Source: Rhodoblastus sp. 17X3
GTDB lineage: Bacteria > Pseudomonadota > Alphaproteobacteria > Rhizobiales > Beijerinckiaceae
DNA length: 64,000 nt
Assembly: GCF_030056575.1 (NCBI RefSeq)
Contig: NZ_JASHHX010000015.1
Location: 37,158-101,157, forward strand
Reading direction: 5' to 3'
Part shown: positions 18,537 through 26,238 of the stretch, piece by piece
Numbering within the stretch: position 1 is the first letter of the stretch
Layout: each line of letters opens with the position of its first letter
Translations under genes and position numbers: made by a program
Notes under the pieces: model-generated
Told to the model about the DNA's origin: nothing
Seen by the model: only the letters and a program-made list of their open reading frames with translations
The model's database searches: none

Positions 18537-18711
18537 GAACGTCCCTTGCATGCGGGCCGGTTCTAAGCGCGAATGACGCTGCGAACAAGCTTTCTCGACC
18601 GAATTGCGACAATTTGCGATTGCGCGCCGAAACTGCCGCTTGCCATGTCCGCAACGCTGTGGCAGAAACCGCGCGCCCCACCAGACGGTCTCGTCGGTTC
18701 CGGGGGCGTCA

Positions 18712-18786
<75 letters not shown>

Positions 18787-18968
18787 TCTAGACACCTGAT
18801 ATTATTGAAAATCCGGACGTTCACGCAGCGCGGTCCGGTCACGCGCGGCTCATCCGGAATCGCCCGGGGCGGGAGCCCTCGCCAAGCTTGCGTTTCGACG
18901 CTATGAAAAAGGCTCTCAGCATCAGCGAAACTTTGTTTGCGCCGTGCTTTCAATGGGAGGGTCCGTCT

Positions 18969-19061
18969 ATGATCATGCACAACTGGACCGCAAGGCATTG
19001 GGTCATCGCGGTCTTGATCATCGGGCTCGCCGCGGGCGCCTTTGTCCTGAGCTGGGCTTGA
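18969..19061 (+). CDS. Small single-pass membrane protein (30 aa)
   Basis: An ATG preceded by a strong Shine-Dalgarno (GGGAGG at 18955-18960, 8-nt spacing) opens a 30-codon frame. It encodes a short polar N-terminus and one hydrophobic helix (HWVIAVLIIGLAAGAFVLSW) ending at TGA. The helix plus the well-placed ribosome site argue for a real small membrane protein. It stands alone between the tRNA and the transglutaminase pseudogene; no function can be assigned. Confidence 0.6.
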   Translation: MIMHNWTARHWVIAVLIIGLAAGAFVLSWA

Positions 19062-19110
19062 TCCGCGCGGAAGGCAAGGCCGGTCAGGCCTCGTCCGGCT
19101 TCGATGGCGG

Positions 19111-19600
19111 TCAGGACGTGCGCGGTTGCGGCAATTCGTCGGTCACCACGTCGAAGCGCACGAGCTTGGCGACGCCGAAGGCCGTCGAGATCGGCACGTC
19201 CGCCGCGTCGCGGCCGCGCCCCATGACGATGTGGCCAATGCGCGGCTGGTTGTGGCGCGCGTCCATCGTGTGCCAGCGCCCGTCGAGATAGACCTCGAAC
19301 CGGCCGCCTCCATCATCAGGACCCCGAAATCGCGGCAGGCGCCGCGTCCCGAGGCAAGCGTCTGCAGCGGGCTTCGCGCGCCCTTCGCGGTGCGGCGCTC
19401 ATAGGACAGGCCTTCCTTGATCGCATAGGTCAAGGTCATCAGCAGGGCGCCGGTCTCCGTCGGGCGTCCTTGATGGAGGAGCGGCGCACCCAGTGATCGA
19501 GTTCGCGGGCGGGATCGGGATAATGCCGCTCGGTCAGGCGGGCGGGATCCTGAATTTCATCGGAATCATAGAGGATCGAAATTCACTTCCGCCGGCGGGC
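19111..19600 (-). pseudogene. Degraded, chimeric transglutaminase-like gene
   Basis: Three fragments in different frames on the minus strand. The first (about 19600-19490) reads DEIQDPARLTERHYPDPAREL. The second (about 19460-19310) reads TLTYAIKEGLSYERR...GRGACRDFGVLMMEA and contains the transglutaminase active-site Cys (ACRDF). The third (about 19308-19111) reads GRFEVYLDGRWHTMDARHN...ARGRDAADV-type sequence and ends VVTDELPQPRTS-stop; it contains the Asp of the catalytic region. The second fragment resembles one transglutaminase subfamily and the third resembles the C-terminus of another. I therefore infer a deletion joining two neighbouring paralogues plus at least two frameshifts. No intact product is possible. 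Confidence 0.8.
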
Positions 19601-19642
19601 GACATGGCCTAAGGACGCCGAAACTTTTACAGGCTTCCCGGC

Positions 19643-21265
19643 ATGATTCGTCTCGAGAACATCAGCAAGCAGAATGGCAACCATCTCATCTTCATCGAGG
19701 CCTCCGCGGCGCTCCTGAAAGGCGAGAAGGTCGGGCTCGTCGGCCCCAACGGCGCCGGCAAGACGACGCTGTTCCGGCTGATCACAGGTCAGGAAGACCC
19801 TGACGAGGGGCAGGTCAATGTCGATCGCGGCGTGACCATCGGCTATTTCAATCAGGATGTCGGCGAAATGGCCGGGCGCAGCGCGGTCGCCGAGGTGATG
19901 GACGGCGCCGGTCCCGTGAGCGAGGTCGCCGCCGAATTGAGCGCGCTCGAAGCCGCCATGGCCGATCCCGATCGCGCCGACGACATGGACGAGATCATCG
20001 AGCGCTATGGCGAGGTCCAGGGGCGCTTCGAGGAACTGGACGGCTATGCGCTGGAAGGCCGCGCGCGTGAAATTCTGGCCGGCCTGAGCTTTACGCAGGA
20101 AATGATGGACGGCGACGTCGGCAAGCTGTCCGGCGGCTGGAAGATGCGCGTGGCGCTGGCGCGAATCCTCCTGATGCGTCCCGACGCCATGCTGCTCGAC
20201 GAGCCGAGCAACCATCTGGACCTCGAAAGCCTGATCTGGCTGGAGGAATTCCTCAAGAATTACGACGGCGCCGTGCTGATGACCTCGCATGACCGCGAGT
20301 TCATGAACCGCATCGTGAAAAAGATCGTCGAGATCGACGGCGGCGGGCTGGCGACCTTCTCTGGCGATTATGAATTCTACGAGCAGCAGCGCGCGCTGAA
20401 CGAGAAGCAGCAGCAGGCCCAGTTCGAACGCCAGCAGGCCATGCTCGCCAAGGAGATCAAATTCATCGAGCGCTTCAAGGCCCGCGCCTCGCACGCCTCG
20501 CAGGTGCAGAGCCGGGTGAAGAAGCTGGAGAAGATCGACAAGGTGGAGCCGCCGCGCCGCCGCCAGACGATCCTGTTCGAGTTTCCGCCCGCGCCGCGCT
20601 CCGGCGAGGACGTCGTCAGCCTGAAGGGCGTGGACAAGTCCTATGGCGCCCGCAGCATTTATTCCGGGCTGGATTTTCAGGTGCGCCGCAAGGAGCGCTG
20701 GTGCGTGATGGGCGTCAATGGCGCGGGCAAATCGACCCTGCTCAAGCTGGTGGCGGGCGCCGCGCGGCCGGACGGCGGCTCGGTCACGGTCGGCGGCACC
20801 GTGAAAATGGCGTATTTCGCGCAGCATGCGATGGATCTGCTGGACGGCGAGGAGACGGTGTTCGAGTCGCTGGAGAATTCCTTCCCGCAGGCGGGGCAGG
20901 GGTCCTTGCGCTCCTTGGCCGGCTGTTTCGGCTTTTCCGGCGATGATGTGGAAAAGAGATGCCGGGTGCTGTCGGGCGGCGAAAAGGCTCGTCTGGTGAT
21001 GGCGAAAATGCTTTATGACCCGCCGAATTTCCTTGTGCTCGACGAGCCGACCAACCATCTGGACCTTCTGACCAAGGAAATGCTTATCGCGGCGCTGTCG
21101 CAATATGAGGGCGCCATGCTGTTCGTCTCGCATGACCGCCATTTCCTCGCCGCCCTGTCCAATCGCGTGCTGGAGCTGACGGACGAGGGCATTCACCAAT
21201 ATGGCGGCGGCTATACGGAATATGTGGCGCGCACCGGCCAGGAGGCGCCCGGCCTGCGCAGTTGA
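19643..21265 (+). CDS. ABC-F family ATPase
   Basis: A soluble protein of 540 residues with two ABC ATPase domains and no membrane segments. Domain 1 has Walker A GPNGAGKTT (about residue 36), signature LSGGWKMR and Walker B LLDEPSNHLD. Domain 2 has Walker A GVNGAGKST, LSGGEKAR and LVLDEPTNHLD. The inter-domain linker is charged and helical (QQAQFERQQAMLAKEIKF). ABC-F proteins bind the ribosomal E site and regulate translation or rescue stalled ribosomes; some confer antibiotic resistance, but nothing here points to resistance. Starts directly at MIRLENISKQ. Confidence 0.94.
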   Translation: MIRLENISKQNGNHLIFIEASAALLKGEKVGLVGPNGAGKTTLFRLITGQEDPDEGQVNVDRGVTIGYFNQDVGEMAGRSAVAEVMDGAGPVSEVAAELSALEAAMADPDRADDMDEIIERYGEVQGRFEELDGYALEGRAREILAGLSFTQEMMDGDVGKLSGGWKMRVALARILLMRPDAMLLDEPSNHLDLESLIWLEEFLKNYDGAVLMTSHDREFMNRIVKKIVEIDGGGLATFSGDYEFYEQQRALNEKQQQAQFERQQAMLAKEIKFIERFKARASHASQVQSRVKKLEKIDKVEPPRRRQTILFEFPPAPRSGEDVVSLKGVDKSYGARSIYSGLDFQVRRKERWCVMGVNGAGKSTLLKLVAGAARPDGGSVTVGGTVKMAYFAQHAMDLLDGEETVFESLENSFPQAGQGSLRSLAGCFGFSGDDVEKRCRVLSGGEKARLVMAKMLYDPPNFLVLDEPTNHLDLLTKEMLIAALSQYEGAMLFVSHDRHFLAALSNRVLELTDEGIHQYGGGYTEYVARTGQEAPGLRS

Positions 21266-21651
21266 GCGGCGCCCGGTATGTAGTGTTGATCCGGCGGGAG
21301 GGACCGCGAGAGGGGAATAGTTTTCCACGCGGGACGCTCCCCGGAGCAGATTCGCCTTATTTGACAAGGGGTCGAGAATCGACATTGCCAATCCGGCCGG
21401 GCCGTTATAGGAAACGGGCCTTATGGGCTGGCTTGGCGCCTTTCTTGCCGGGCCGGACGCGCGTCGACGCTCGGCTTGATGGCGGTTTCGCCTCGCGATT
21501 TGAGCCCCCGGCGCGAATGGATCCCGGCGGAGCGCGGTCGCTCCCGCGGATCGGTTTGAAATCGAGGGCCAGCGCCTCTTTCCTGCCCCAATGGCGTTTC
21601 CTGCCTCAAGGGCGTGTTTTCGGCGCTGGACTTGCACGGAGATTGGTCAAG
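21266..21651. other. Intergenic region between ABC-F and ferredoxin reductase genes (386 bp)
   Basis: The frame of the downstream reductase stays open through this stretch, but the translation is arginine/proline-rich and unlike the family, so I treat it as non-coding leader. TTGACA at 21361-21366 could be a -35, but no good -10 stands 16-18 bp later. I see no gene. Confidence 0.5.
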
Positions 21652-22491
21652 ATGAGCAATGCCGCCGAGAATGACACCGTGATGGCTCCGCCCGCGGAAG
21701 CCCCGGCCAAGAAAAAGGGCGGCGCCTTCAACCGCGAAACCGTGCTTGAAGTTCAGCACTATACCGACCGCCTTTTCCGCTTCCGCACCACGCGCGATCC
21801 GCATTTCCGCTTCGTCAACGGCCAGTTCGCCATGATCGGCCTCGAAGTCGAGGGCAAGCCGCTGCTGCGCGCCTATTCCATGGCCAGCGCCAATTACGAG
21901 GACGATCTCGAGTTCTTCTCGATCAAGGTGCCGGACGGCCCGCTGACCTCGCGCCTCCAGCATCTCGAGGTCGGCGACACGGTTCTGGTCGGCCGCAAGC
22001 CGACCGGCACGCTGGTCCAGCCGAGCCTGCTGCCCGGCAAGCGCCTCTACATGTTCTCGACCGGCACCGGCATCGCGCCCTTCTCCAGCATCATCAAGGA
22101 CCCGGAGGTCTATGACCTCTATGACCATCTGATCCTGATCCATGGCTGCCGCGAGGTCGCCGAGCTGAAATATGGCCTCGATATCGTCGAGGCGGCCCGC
22201 GACAACGAGTTCTTCGGCGAGATCGTGCGGGAAAAGCTCATCCATTATCCGACCGTGACCCGCGAGCCCTATCAATATCAGGGCCGCGCGACCGATCTGA
22301 TCGAAAACGGCAAGCTGTTCGCCGACATTGGCCAGCCCCCGCTCGATCCGGCCGAAGACCGCGTCATGATCTGCGGCAGCCCCGGCCTGCTGCGCGATCT
22401 GGTCCGCATGCTCGAAGAGCGCGGCTTCCGCGAAGGCTCCGGCGGCGATCCGGCTTCCTATGTCATCGAAAAGGCTTTCGTCGAGTCCTGA
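21652..22491 (+). CDS. fpr: Ferredoxin-NADP(+) reductase (Fpr type)
   Basis: Transfers electrons between NADPH and ferredoxin or flavodoxin. 279 residues with an N-terminal Ala/Pro/Lys-rich extension of about 25 residues, then FNREtVLEVQHYTDRLFRFRTTR typical of bacterial Fpr. The FAD motif is LLRAYSMAS, GTGIAPFSSIIKD binds the NADP pyrophosphate, and the C-terminus ends AFVES, close to the short C-terminus of subclass II/III bacterial FNRs. The ATG at 21652 is the first start that precedes family homology. Confidence 0.93.
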   Translation: MSNAAENDTVMAPPAEAPAKKKGGAFNRETVLEVQHYTDRLFRFRTTRDPHFRFVNGQFAMIGLEVEGKPLLRAYSMASANYEDDLEFFSIKVPDGPLTSRLQHLEVGDTVLVGRKPTGTLVQPSLLPGKRLYMFSTGTGIAPFSSIIKDPEVYDLYDHLILIHGCREVAELKYGLDIVEAARDNEFFGEIVREKLIHYPTVTREPYQYQGRATDLIENGKLFADIGQPPLDPAEDRVMICGSPGLLRDLVRMLEERGFREGSGGDPASYVIEKAFVES

Positions 22492-22503
22492 GACTCGACG
22501 AAA
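22476..22503 (+). terminator. Hairpin overlapping the 3' end of fpr
   Basis: Perfect 12-bp arms (22476-22487 and 22492-22503) with loop CTGA. The 5' arm encodes the last codons of Fpr and the loop contains the stop. Only GGGTTTCGGG follows, so there is no proper U-tract; it may be a 3'-end stabilising hairpin or a weak terminator. Confidence 0.5.
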
Positions 22504-22530
22504 GGGTTTCGGGCTGGCGCGATCTTGGGT

Positions 22531-22950
22531 TCAGGCGTTCATTGTCTGGCTCCAGGTCGAGGGCAGGTGCTTGACGATGGCGGGCTTGCCGCCGCGGGCG
22601 TGAACGTCGAGGAAATAACGCAGTTCCTTTGTGTCAAGTCCCGAAGCGCAGCGCCCGTTGCATTTGATCAGCGGGCCATTGATGAGGCTCGGGTCGACCG
22701 AGAGCATCACCAGCGCCTGCTGGGGATTGGCGCTCAATGGGTCGATCTCGCCTGACAGCACCTGCGGCGCCTTGGGGTCGAACCATTCGGACACCGGCTT
22801 TTCCGCAAAAAACGCGCGAAGTCCGGCCGAAGTCCAGTTTTCCGCAGTCAAGTCACGCGTCTCGACTTCATATCCGGCTGCGGCGAGCATGTCTTTCTGC
22901 TCGCGATCCTTTTTAGAACCAGACTTTTGGTAAAGAACTACCTTTTTCAT
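22531..22950 (-). CDS. Nitrogenase-associated / ArsC-Spx-like protein
   Basis: A 139-residue thioredoxin-fold protein of the ArsC/Spx superfamily. MKKVVLYQKSGSKKDREQKDMLAAAGYEVETRDL matches the start of the 'nitrogenase-associated protein' subgroup, and AGLRAFFAEKPVSEWFDPKAPQVLSGEI and NGPLIKC match the later blocks. The position where ArsC or Spx carry catalytic cysteine(s) reads KSGSKKD here, so arsenate reductase chemistry is unlikely. No nif genes are in the window. Start chosen at MKKVVLYQ; the longer open frame is lysine/threonine-rich and unrelated. Confidence 0.8.
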   Translation of the reverse strand: MKKVVLYQKSGSKKDREQKDMLAAAGYEVETRDLTAENWTSAGLRAFFAEKPVSEWFDPKAPQVLSGEIDPLSANPQQALVMLSVDPSLINGPLIKCNGRCASGLDTKELRYFLDVHARGGKPAIVKHLPSTWSQTMNA

Positions 22951-23162
22951 GGCGCCATCCCTTGCGGTCAGAAGAAAGCTAAGCAAGTCGTAAGCTGTCA
23001 AGTCGACGGCGCCATGAAGGCCGGAATGCGACGCCCCTGCGTTGGTAAAGGTTTTTTTTTTGGATTTTTTCGGCATCGGCAAGAATTTGGTCGAGCAACA
23101 CCGCTATCAAACAGAAATAATTTGCTTTAAACTGATTGAACTCATTTGATTCGTATTTTCCT

Positions 23163-23747
23163 ATGTATGGAGATAGACGGGTGCGCCGTCCGCAGAAGCC
23201 TTTTACTGTCGAAGTCAAAAAAGTCCGCAAAGGCGGCTTCGCCAGATTTTTGGGCGCCGGACGGCAATGGAGCGAATCCGATCTAGCGGAAGAGGCGCGG
23301 AAAAACCAGCCGGCGCCGCCGCAGTCCGTGCCGCCCCGCGCCGAACCCGCGCCGCCCCGCCGTATTCTCGAGGCCATAGTGCCTGCATCGGAGTCGGGCG
23401 CGGTCGACGAGCCGGGTTCGGACGCCAGCGCTGAAGCGTCGCCGGAGGTTGCTGGCGAGACCGAGACAAAGCCGCGCCGGCGTGGCCGTCCCCCGAAAGT
23501 CGTGATCGTTGCGGAGGGCGCGGAACCCGCCGCAGCGCCGAAGGTCCGCGCTGTCCCGGCGCCGCGCAAGAAATCCCCGGCGATAAAAAGCCGCCCCGCG
23601 ATCGAGCTTGTCCCGCCAGTGGTCGCGGCGCCCGTTTCGGCGCCAGAGCCGAACGCCCGCGTTGCGCAGTCCGGTCGCACGGAAGCCGCAAGCAGCCTGC
23701 CGCGCGGCGAGCGCTGGAAACGCCGACTCCCCAGGGTCTTGTGGTAA
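23163..23747 (+). CDS. AT-hook-containing low-complexity protein
   Basis: A 194-residue protein starting MYGDRRVRRPQKPFTVEVKKVRKGGF. The rest is dominated by Ala, Pro, Glu and Arg, with one clear AT-hook (KPRRRGRPPKVV, about residue 110), and so probably binds DNA minor grooves. The N-terminal RRPQKPFTVEVKK block recurs in many uncharacterised rhizobial proteins. An upstream TTG at 23136 would add nine residues (NSFDSYFP). The 5' flank (23085-23160) is strikingly AT-rich compared with the genome. Function unknown; a nucleoid-associated role is possible. Confidence 0.7.
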   Translation: MYGDRRVRRPQKPFTVEVKKVRKGGFARFLGAGRQWSESDLAEEARKNQPAPPQSVPPRAEPAPPRRILEAIVPASESGAVDEPGSDASAEASPEVAGETETKPRRRGRPPKVVIVAEGAEPAAAPKVRAVPAPRKKSPAIKSRPAIELVPPVVAAPVSAPEPNARVAQSGRTEAASSLPRGERWKRRLPRVLW

Positions 23748-23764
23748 GCTGAACCTCTGGGCCT

Positions 23765-24619
23765 TCAGGCCGGGATCGAATGGAATTGCCCGGCGGCGTC
23801 GAGTTGACGCGTTGTGACCGCAATGCGTTGCTTTTCCAGATCGAAGTCGATCAGAAAATAGGCAGAGCGGCGGCGCGGATTGCGGCCGATCGAAGACGCG
23901 GAGCAAATGCCGAGCACCGGAATCGGTCCGTCCGGCCCGGGCAGGCTTTTTCGTGAAATCATATGGCTGTGCCCGTGCAGCACCAGATCCGCTCCCTCGC
24001 GCGCCAGCACCTCGGCCAAAGCGCGATGATCCGCCAGATTGCGGATGCGGCCGCCGCCGTCGACCGGCGGGTGATGCAGCAGAACGACTCGAGCCACGTC
24101 ACGTGTCTCGCGGAGGAGTTCGGCCAGCCGCGTCAATTGCGCGCGGCCGAGCTTCCCCGAGGCGACAAAGGGCAGCGTCGGGACGCCGCTGCACAGGCCG
24201 ATAATCGCAACCCCGTCGCGCCGGCGCAGGAAAGGAAAGCCGTTCGCGCCATCGTCGCCGCGCATCCACGGACTCAGGTCGCGCGTCATATAGGGCAGGC
24301 TGGAACGTAAGTAGGCGTCGTGATTGCCGGGCGCGAGGCTGACGTCCGCTGGCGCGCCGATGGTGTGCAGCCATTGCGCGGCGAGCTGAAATTCCGCCGG
24401 CAAGCCGATGTTGCAGACGTCGCCCGTGATCGCGACATGGTCGGGACGATGGGCGCGCAGATCGGCGACGAGCGCGCCCAGCGCCTCCATGTCGTGGGCG
24501 CGATAGCGGCCGCGCCGCCAGTTGATGTAGCCGGTCGCGCGCTTGCCCAACAGCTCGCGCCATCGGGGATTGGGCAGCGGGCCGATGTGGGCGTCGGAAA
24601 GATGGGCGAGACGGAACAT
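23765..24619 (-). CDS. Metallophosphoesterase
   Basis: A 284-residue calcineurin-like phosphoesterase with all five metal-binding blocks: LSDAHIG, ITGDVCNIG, APGNHDAYL, LLHHPPV and LHGHSHM. Probably a cyclic-nucleotide or nucleotide-sugar phosphodiesterase, but the substrate cannot be told. Start at MFRLAHLSDAH, where the fold begins; the 44 upstream residues of the open frame are arginine-rich. It begins 11 bp after the mbfA stop on the same strand and is almost certainly in its operon. Confidence 0.9.
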   Translation of the reverse strand: MFRLAHLSDAHIGPLPNPRWRELLGKRATGYINWRRGRYRAHDMEALGALVADLRAHRPDHVAITGDVCNIGLPAEFQLAAQWLHTIGAPADVSLAPGNHDAYLRSSLPYMTRDLSPWMRGDDGANGFPFLRRRDGVAIIGLCSGVPTLPFVASGKLGRAQLTRLAELLRETRDVARVVLLHHPPVDGGGRIRNLADHRALAEVLAREGADLVLHGHSHMISRKSLPGPDGPIPVLGICSASSIGRNPRRRSAYFLIDFDLEKQRIAVTTRQLDAAGQFHSIPA

Positions 24620-24630
24620 GCGGCGGGCCC

Positions 24631-25608
24631 TCAGGCGCCGCCGATGAGAATGCCGACGGCGAGCACGACAGCGCCGCCGACGACGATCTGGGCCACGGCC
24701 TTGAGGAAAGGCGTGTCCATATAGCGCGCCCTGATATAGGCGATGGCCCACAGCTCTATGAAAACCACGATTCCGGCGATGCTTGTCGCAGTCCAGAAAG
24801 CGTGGGGCCAGGAATCCGGCACCAGAAACGGCAGGCTGTGGCCGAGGCCGCCCGCGGTGGTCATCAGCCCGCAGACCGCGCCGCGAATGAAGGGCGCACC
24901 GCGTCCGGTGATCGAGCCGTCGTCCGACAAGGCCTCGGCGATGGCCATGCTGATGCCGGCGCCAAGCGAGGCGGCGAGGCCAACCAGGAAAGTGCTCCAG
25001 TTGTTCTGCGTCGCGAAGGCGGCGGCGAACAGCGGCGCGAGCGTCGAGACCGAGCCGTCCATCAGGCCGGCGAGGCCAGGCTGGACATATTGCAGCACGA
25101 AGAATTTATGCGCGGTCCGGCCTTCCTCCGCGCGGGCGCTTTCGGTCAGAATCGCTTCCGAAAGCGCGTTCGCCTTCTCGCCGTGGGTTTTCTCGACCGC
25201 GGCGAGATCGCCGAGCAATTTGCGCACGCCTACGTCCTGCGATGCGGCGGCGGCCTGGATGTAAAAACGCTGCGAATCCACCTCCATCGCCTCGGCCTGG
25301 TTGCGGATCGTCTCCAGCGGCAGGTTCTTGACCAGCCAGGTCGGGCGGCGGCTGTAGAAGCCCTTGACGTCTTCGCGGCGAATGGCCGGGAGATTGGAGC
25401 CAAAGCGGGCCTGATAGATCTCCAGCAGCTGGCGGCGATGGCCGTCTTCCTCAGCCGCCATTTCATGAAACACTTTCGCGGTTGCGGGATAGCGATCCGC
25501 CAGCTCTTCTGCGAAAGTAGAATAGATTCGGTTGTCTTCTTCTTCGGAAGCAATGGCGATGGCGAGGATTTCGCGTTGGGTCAGTTCGGAAAAGCTCTTC
25601 AAACTCAT
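24631..25608 (-). CDS. mbfA: MbfA-type membrane-bound ferritin (rubrerythrin-VIT1 fusion), iron exporter
   Basis: A 325-residue fusion. Residues 1-160 form a ferritin-like/rubrerythrin four-helix bundle with the diiron ligands in ASEEEDNRIYSTFAEE, MAAEEDGHRRQLLE and later VEKTHGEK. The second half is a VIT1-type transporter domain with several membrane helices (PGLAGLMDGSVSTLAPLFAAA, AASLGAGISMAIAEAL, VVGGAVVLAVGILIGG). In Bradyrhizobium and Agrobacterium MbfA exports iron, protects against H2O2 and acid, and is repressed by Irr. Start at MSLKSFSELTQREIL. Followed in operon by the metallophosphoesterase. Confidence 0.93.
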   Translation of the reverse strand: MSLKSFSELTQREILAIAIASEEEDNRIYSTFAEELADRYPATAKVFHEMAAEEDGHRRQLLEIYQARFGSNLPAIRREDVKGFYSRRPTWLVKNLPLETIRNQAEAMEVDSQRFYIQAAAASQDVGVRKLLGDLAAVEKTHGEKANALSEAILTESARAEEGRTAHKFFVLQYVQPGLAGLMDGSVSTLAPLFAAAFATQNNWSTFLVGLAASLGAGISMAIAEALSDDGSITGRGAPFIRGAVCGLMTTAGGLGHSLPFLVPDSWPHAFWTATSIAGIVVFIELWAIAYIRARYMDTPFLKAVAQIVVGGAVVLAVGILIGGA

Positions 25609-25691
25609 GATCTTCTCCGAGAGAGCGACGGCGTCGGGAGCCTTGCGCGACAGGCGTTTCGCTTGCCGCCCGTTTTCCATTTCGCAAGCGC

Positions 25692-25710
25692 ATCAAAGCT
25701 ATAATTTGAT
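25692..25710. promoter_or_regulatory. 19-bp palindrome and TATAAT in the mbfA/Nudix divergent promoter region
   Basis: ATCAAA and TTTGAT arms are separated by 7 bp. On the plus strand the spacer and right arm contain a perfect TATAAT (25700-25705), 36 bp before the Nudix ATG, without a clear -35. The palindrome could be an operator for either divergent gene. It does not match the Irr iron-control element as I know it. Confidence 0.5.
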
Positions 25711-25740
25711 TTCAAGACTGAATCCAGTCGCGGAGCTTTC

Positions 25741-26214
25741 ATGTCGGAAATGACGTTATGGCAAAAATTCATCCGGCAGGGGCAGCGGGTTGTCGGCCTG
25801 TTGCTGCGTCCGATGACGCTCGGCGTGCGCGTGATCGCGCTCGATGAGAAGGGCAGGGTTTTCCTCGTGCGCCACACTTATATCCCGGGATTTCATTTGC
25901 CCGGCGGCGGCGTTGAGCGCGGGGAGACGGCGGTGGCGTCGCTGCGTCGGGAAATGGAGGAGGAGGGCGGCCTCGTCTCGCAGGAAACGCCCCGCCTGAT
26001 CGGACTCTACCATAATCCCCGCCATTCGCGGCGCGATCACGTCGCGCTTTATCTCGTGCGCGGCGCGCGCCAGGTCAAACCCCGCGCGCCCGATTGGGAA
26101 ATCGCCGAAAGCGGCTTTTTCCCCCTCGACGCGCTCCCCGCCGAAGCTACGGCTTCGACGCGGGCGCGCATCGCCGAATATTTGCAGCAGGCCGCGCCCT
26201 CGCCGATCTGGTGA
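25741..26214 (+). CDS. Nudix hydrolase
   Basis: A 157-residue Nudix-fold pyrophosphohydrolase. The Nudix box is complete: GGVERGETAVASLRREMEEE followed by GG fits G-x5-E-x7-RE-x2-EE-x-G. FHLPGGG precedes it. An N-terminal helix of about 25 residues (MTLWQKFIRQGQRVVGLLLRP) comes before the fold and resembles MutT-like housekeeping members. Substrate unknown. It is divergent from mbfA and 24 bp upstream of ppc on the same strand, so probably co-transcribed with ppc. Confidence 0.9.
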   Translation: MSEMTLWQKFIRQGQRVVGLLLRPMTLGVRVIALDEKGRVFLVRHTYIPGFHLPGGGVERGETAVASLRREMEEEGGLVSQETPRLIGLYHNPRHSRRDHVALYLVRGARQVKPRAPDWEIAESGFFPLDALPAEATASTRARIAEYLQQAAPSPIW

Positions 26215-26238
26215 CGCGCCGGCCGAACAGCGGAGAAT

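Noticed and set aside
21361..21410. TTGACA followed by TTATAG considered as the fpr promoter
   Set aside because: The spacing (38 bp) is far outside the 16-18 bp range and no other pair with good spacing is present.
19583..21637. 684-codon minus-strand open frame opposite the ABC-F gene
   Set aside because: The opposite strand holds both Walker A, signature and Walker B motifs of an ABC-F ATPase, so this frame is a shadow.
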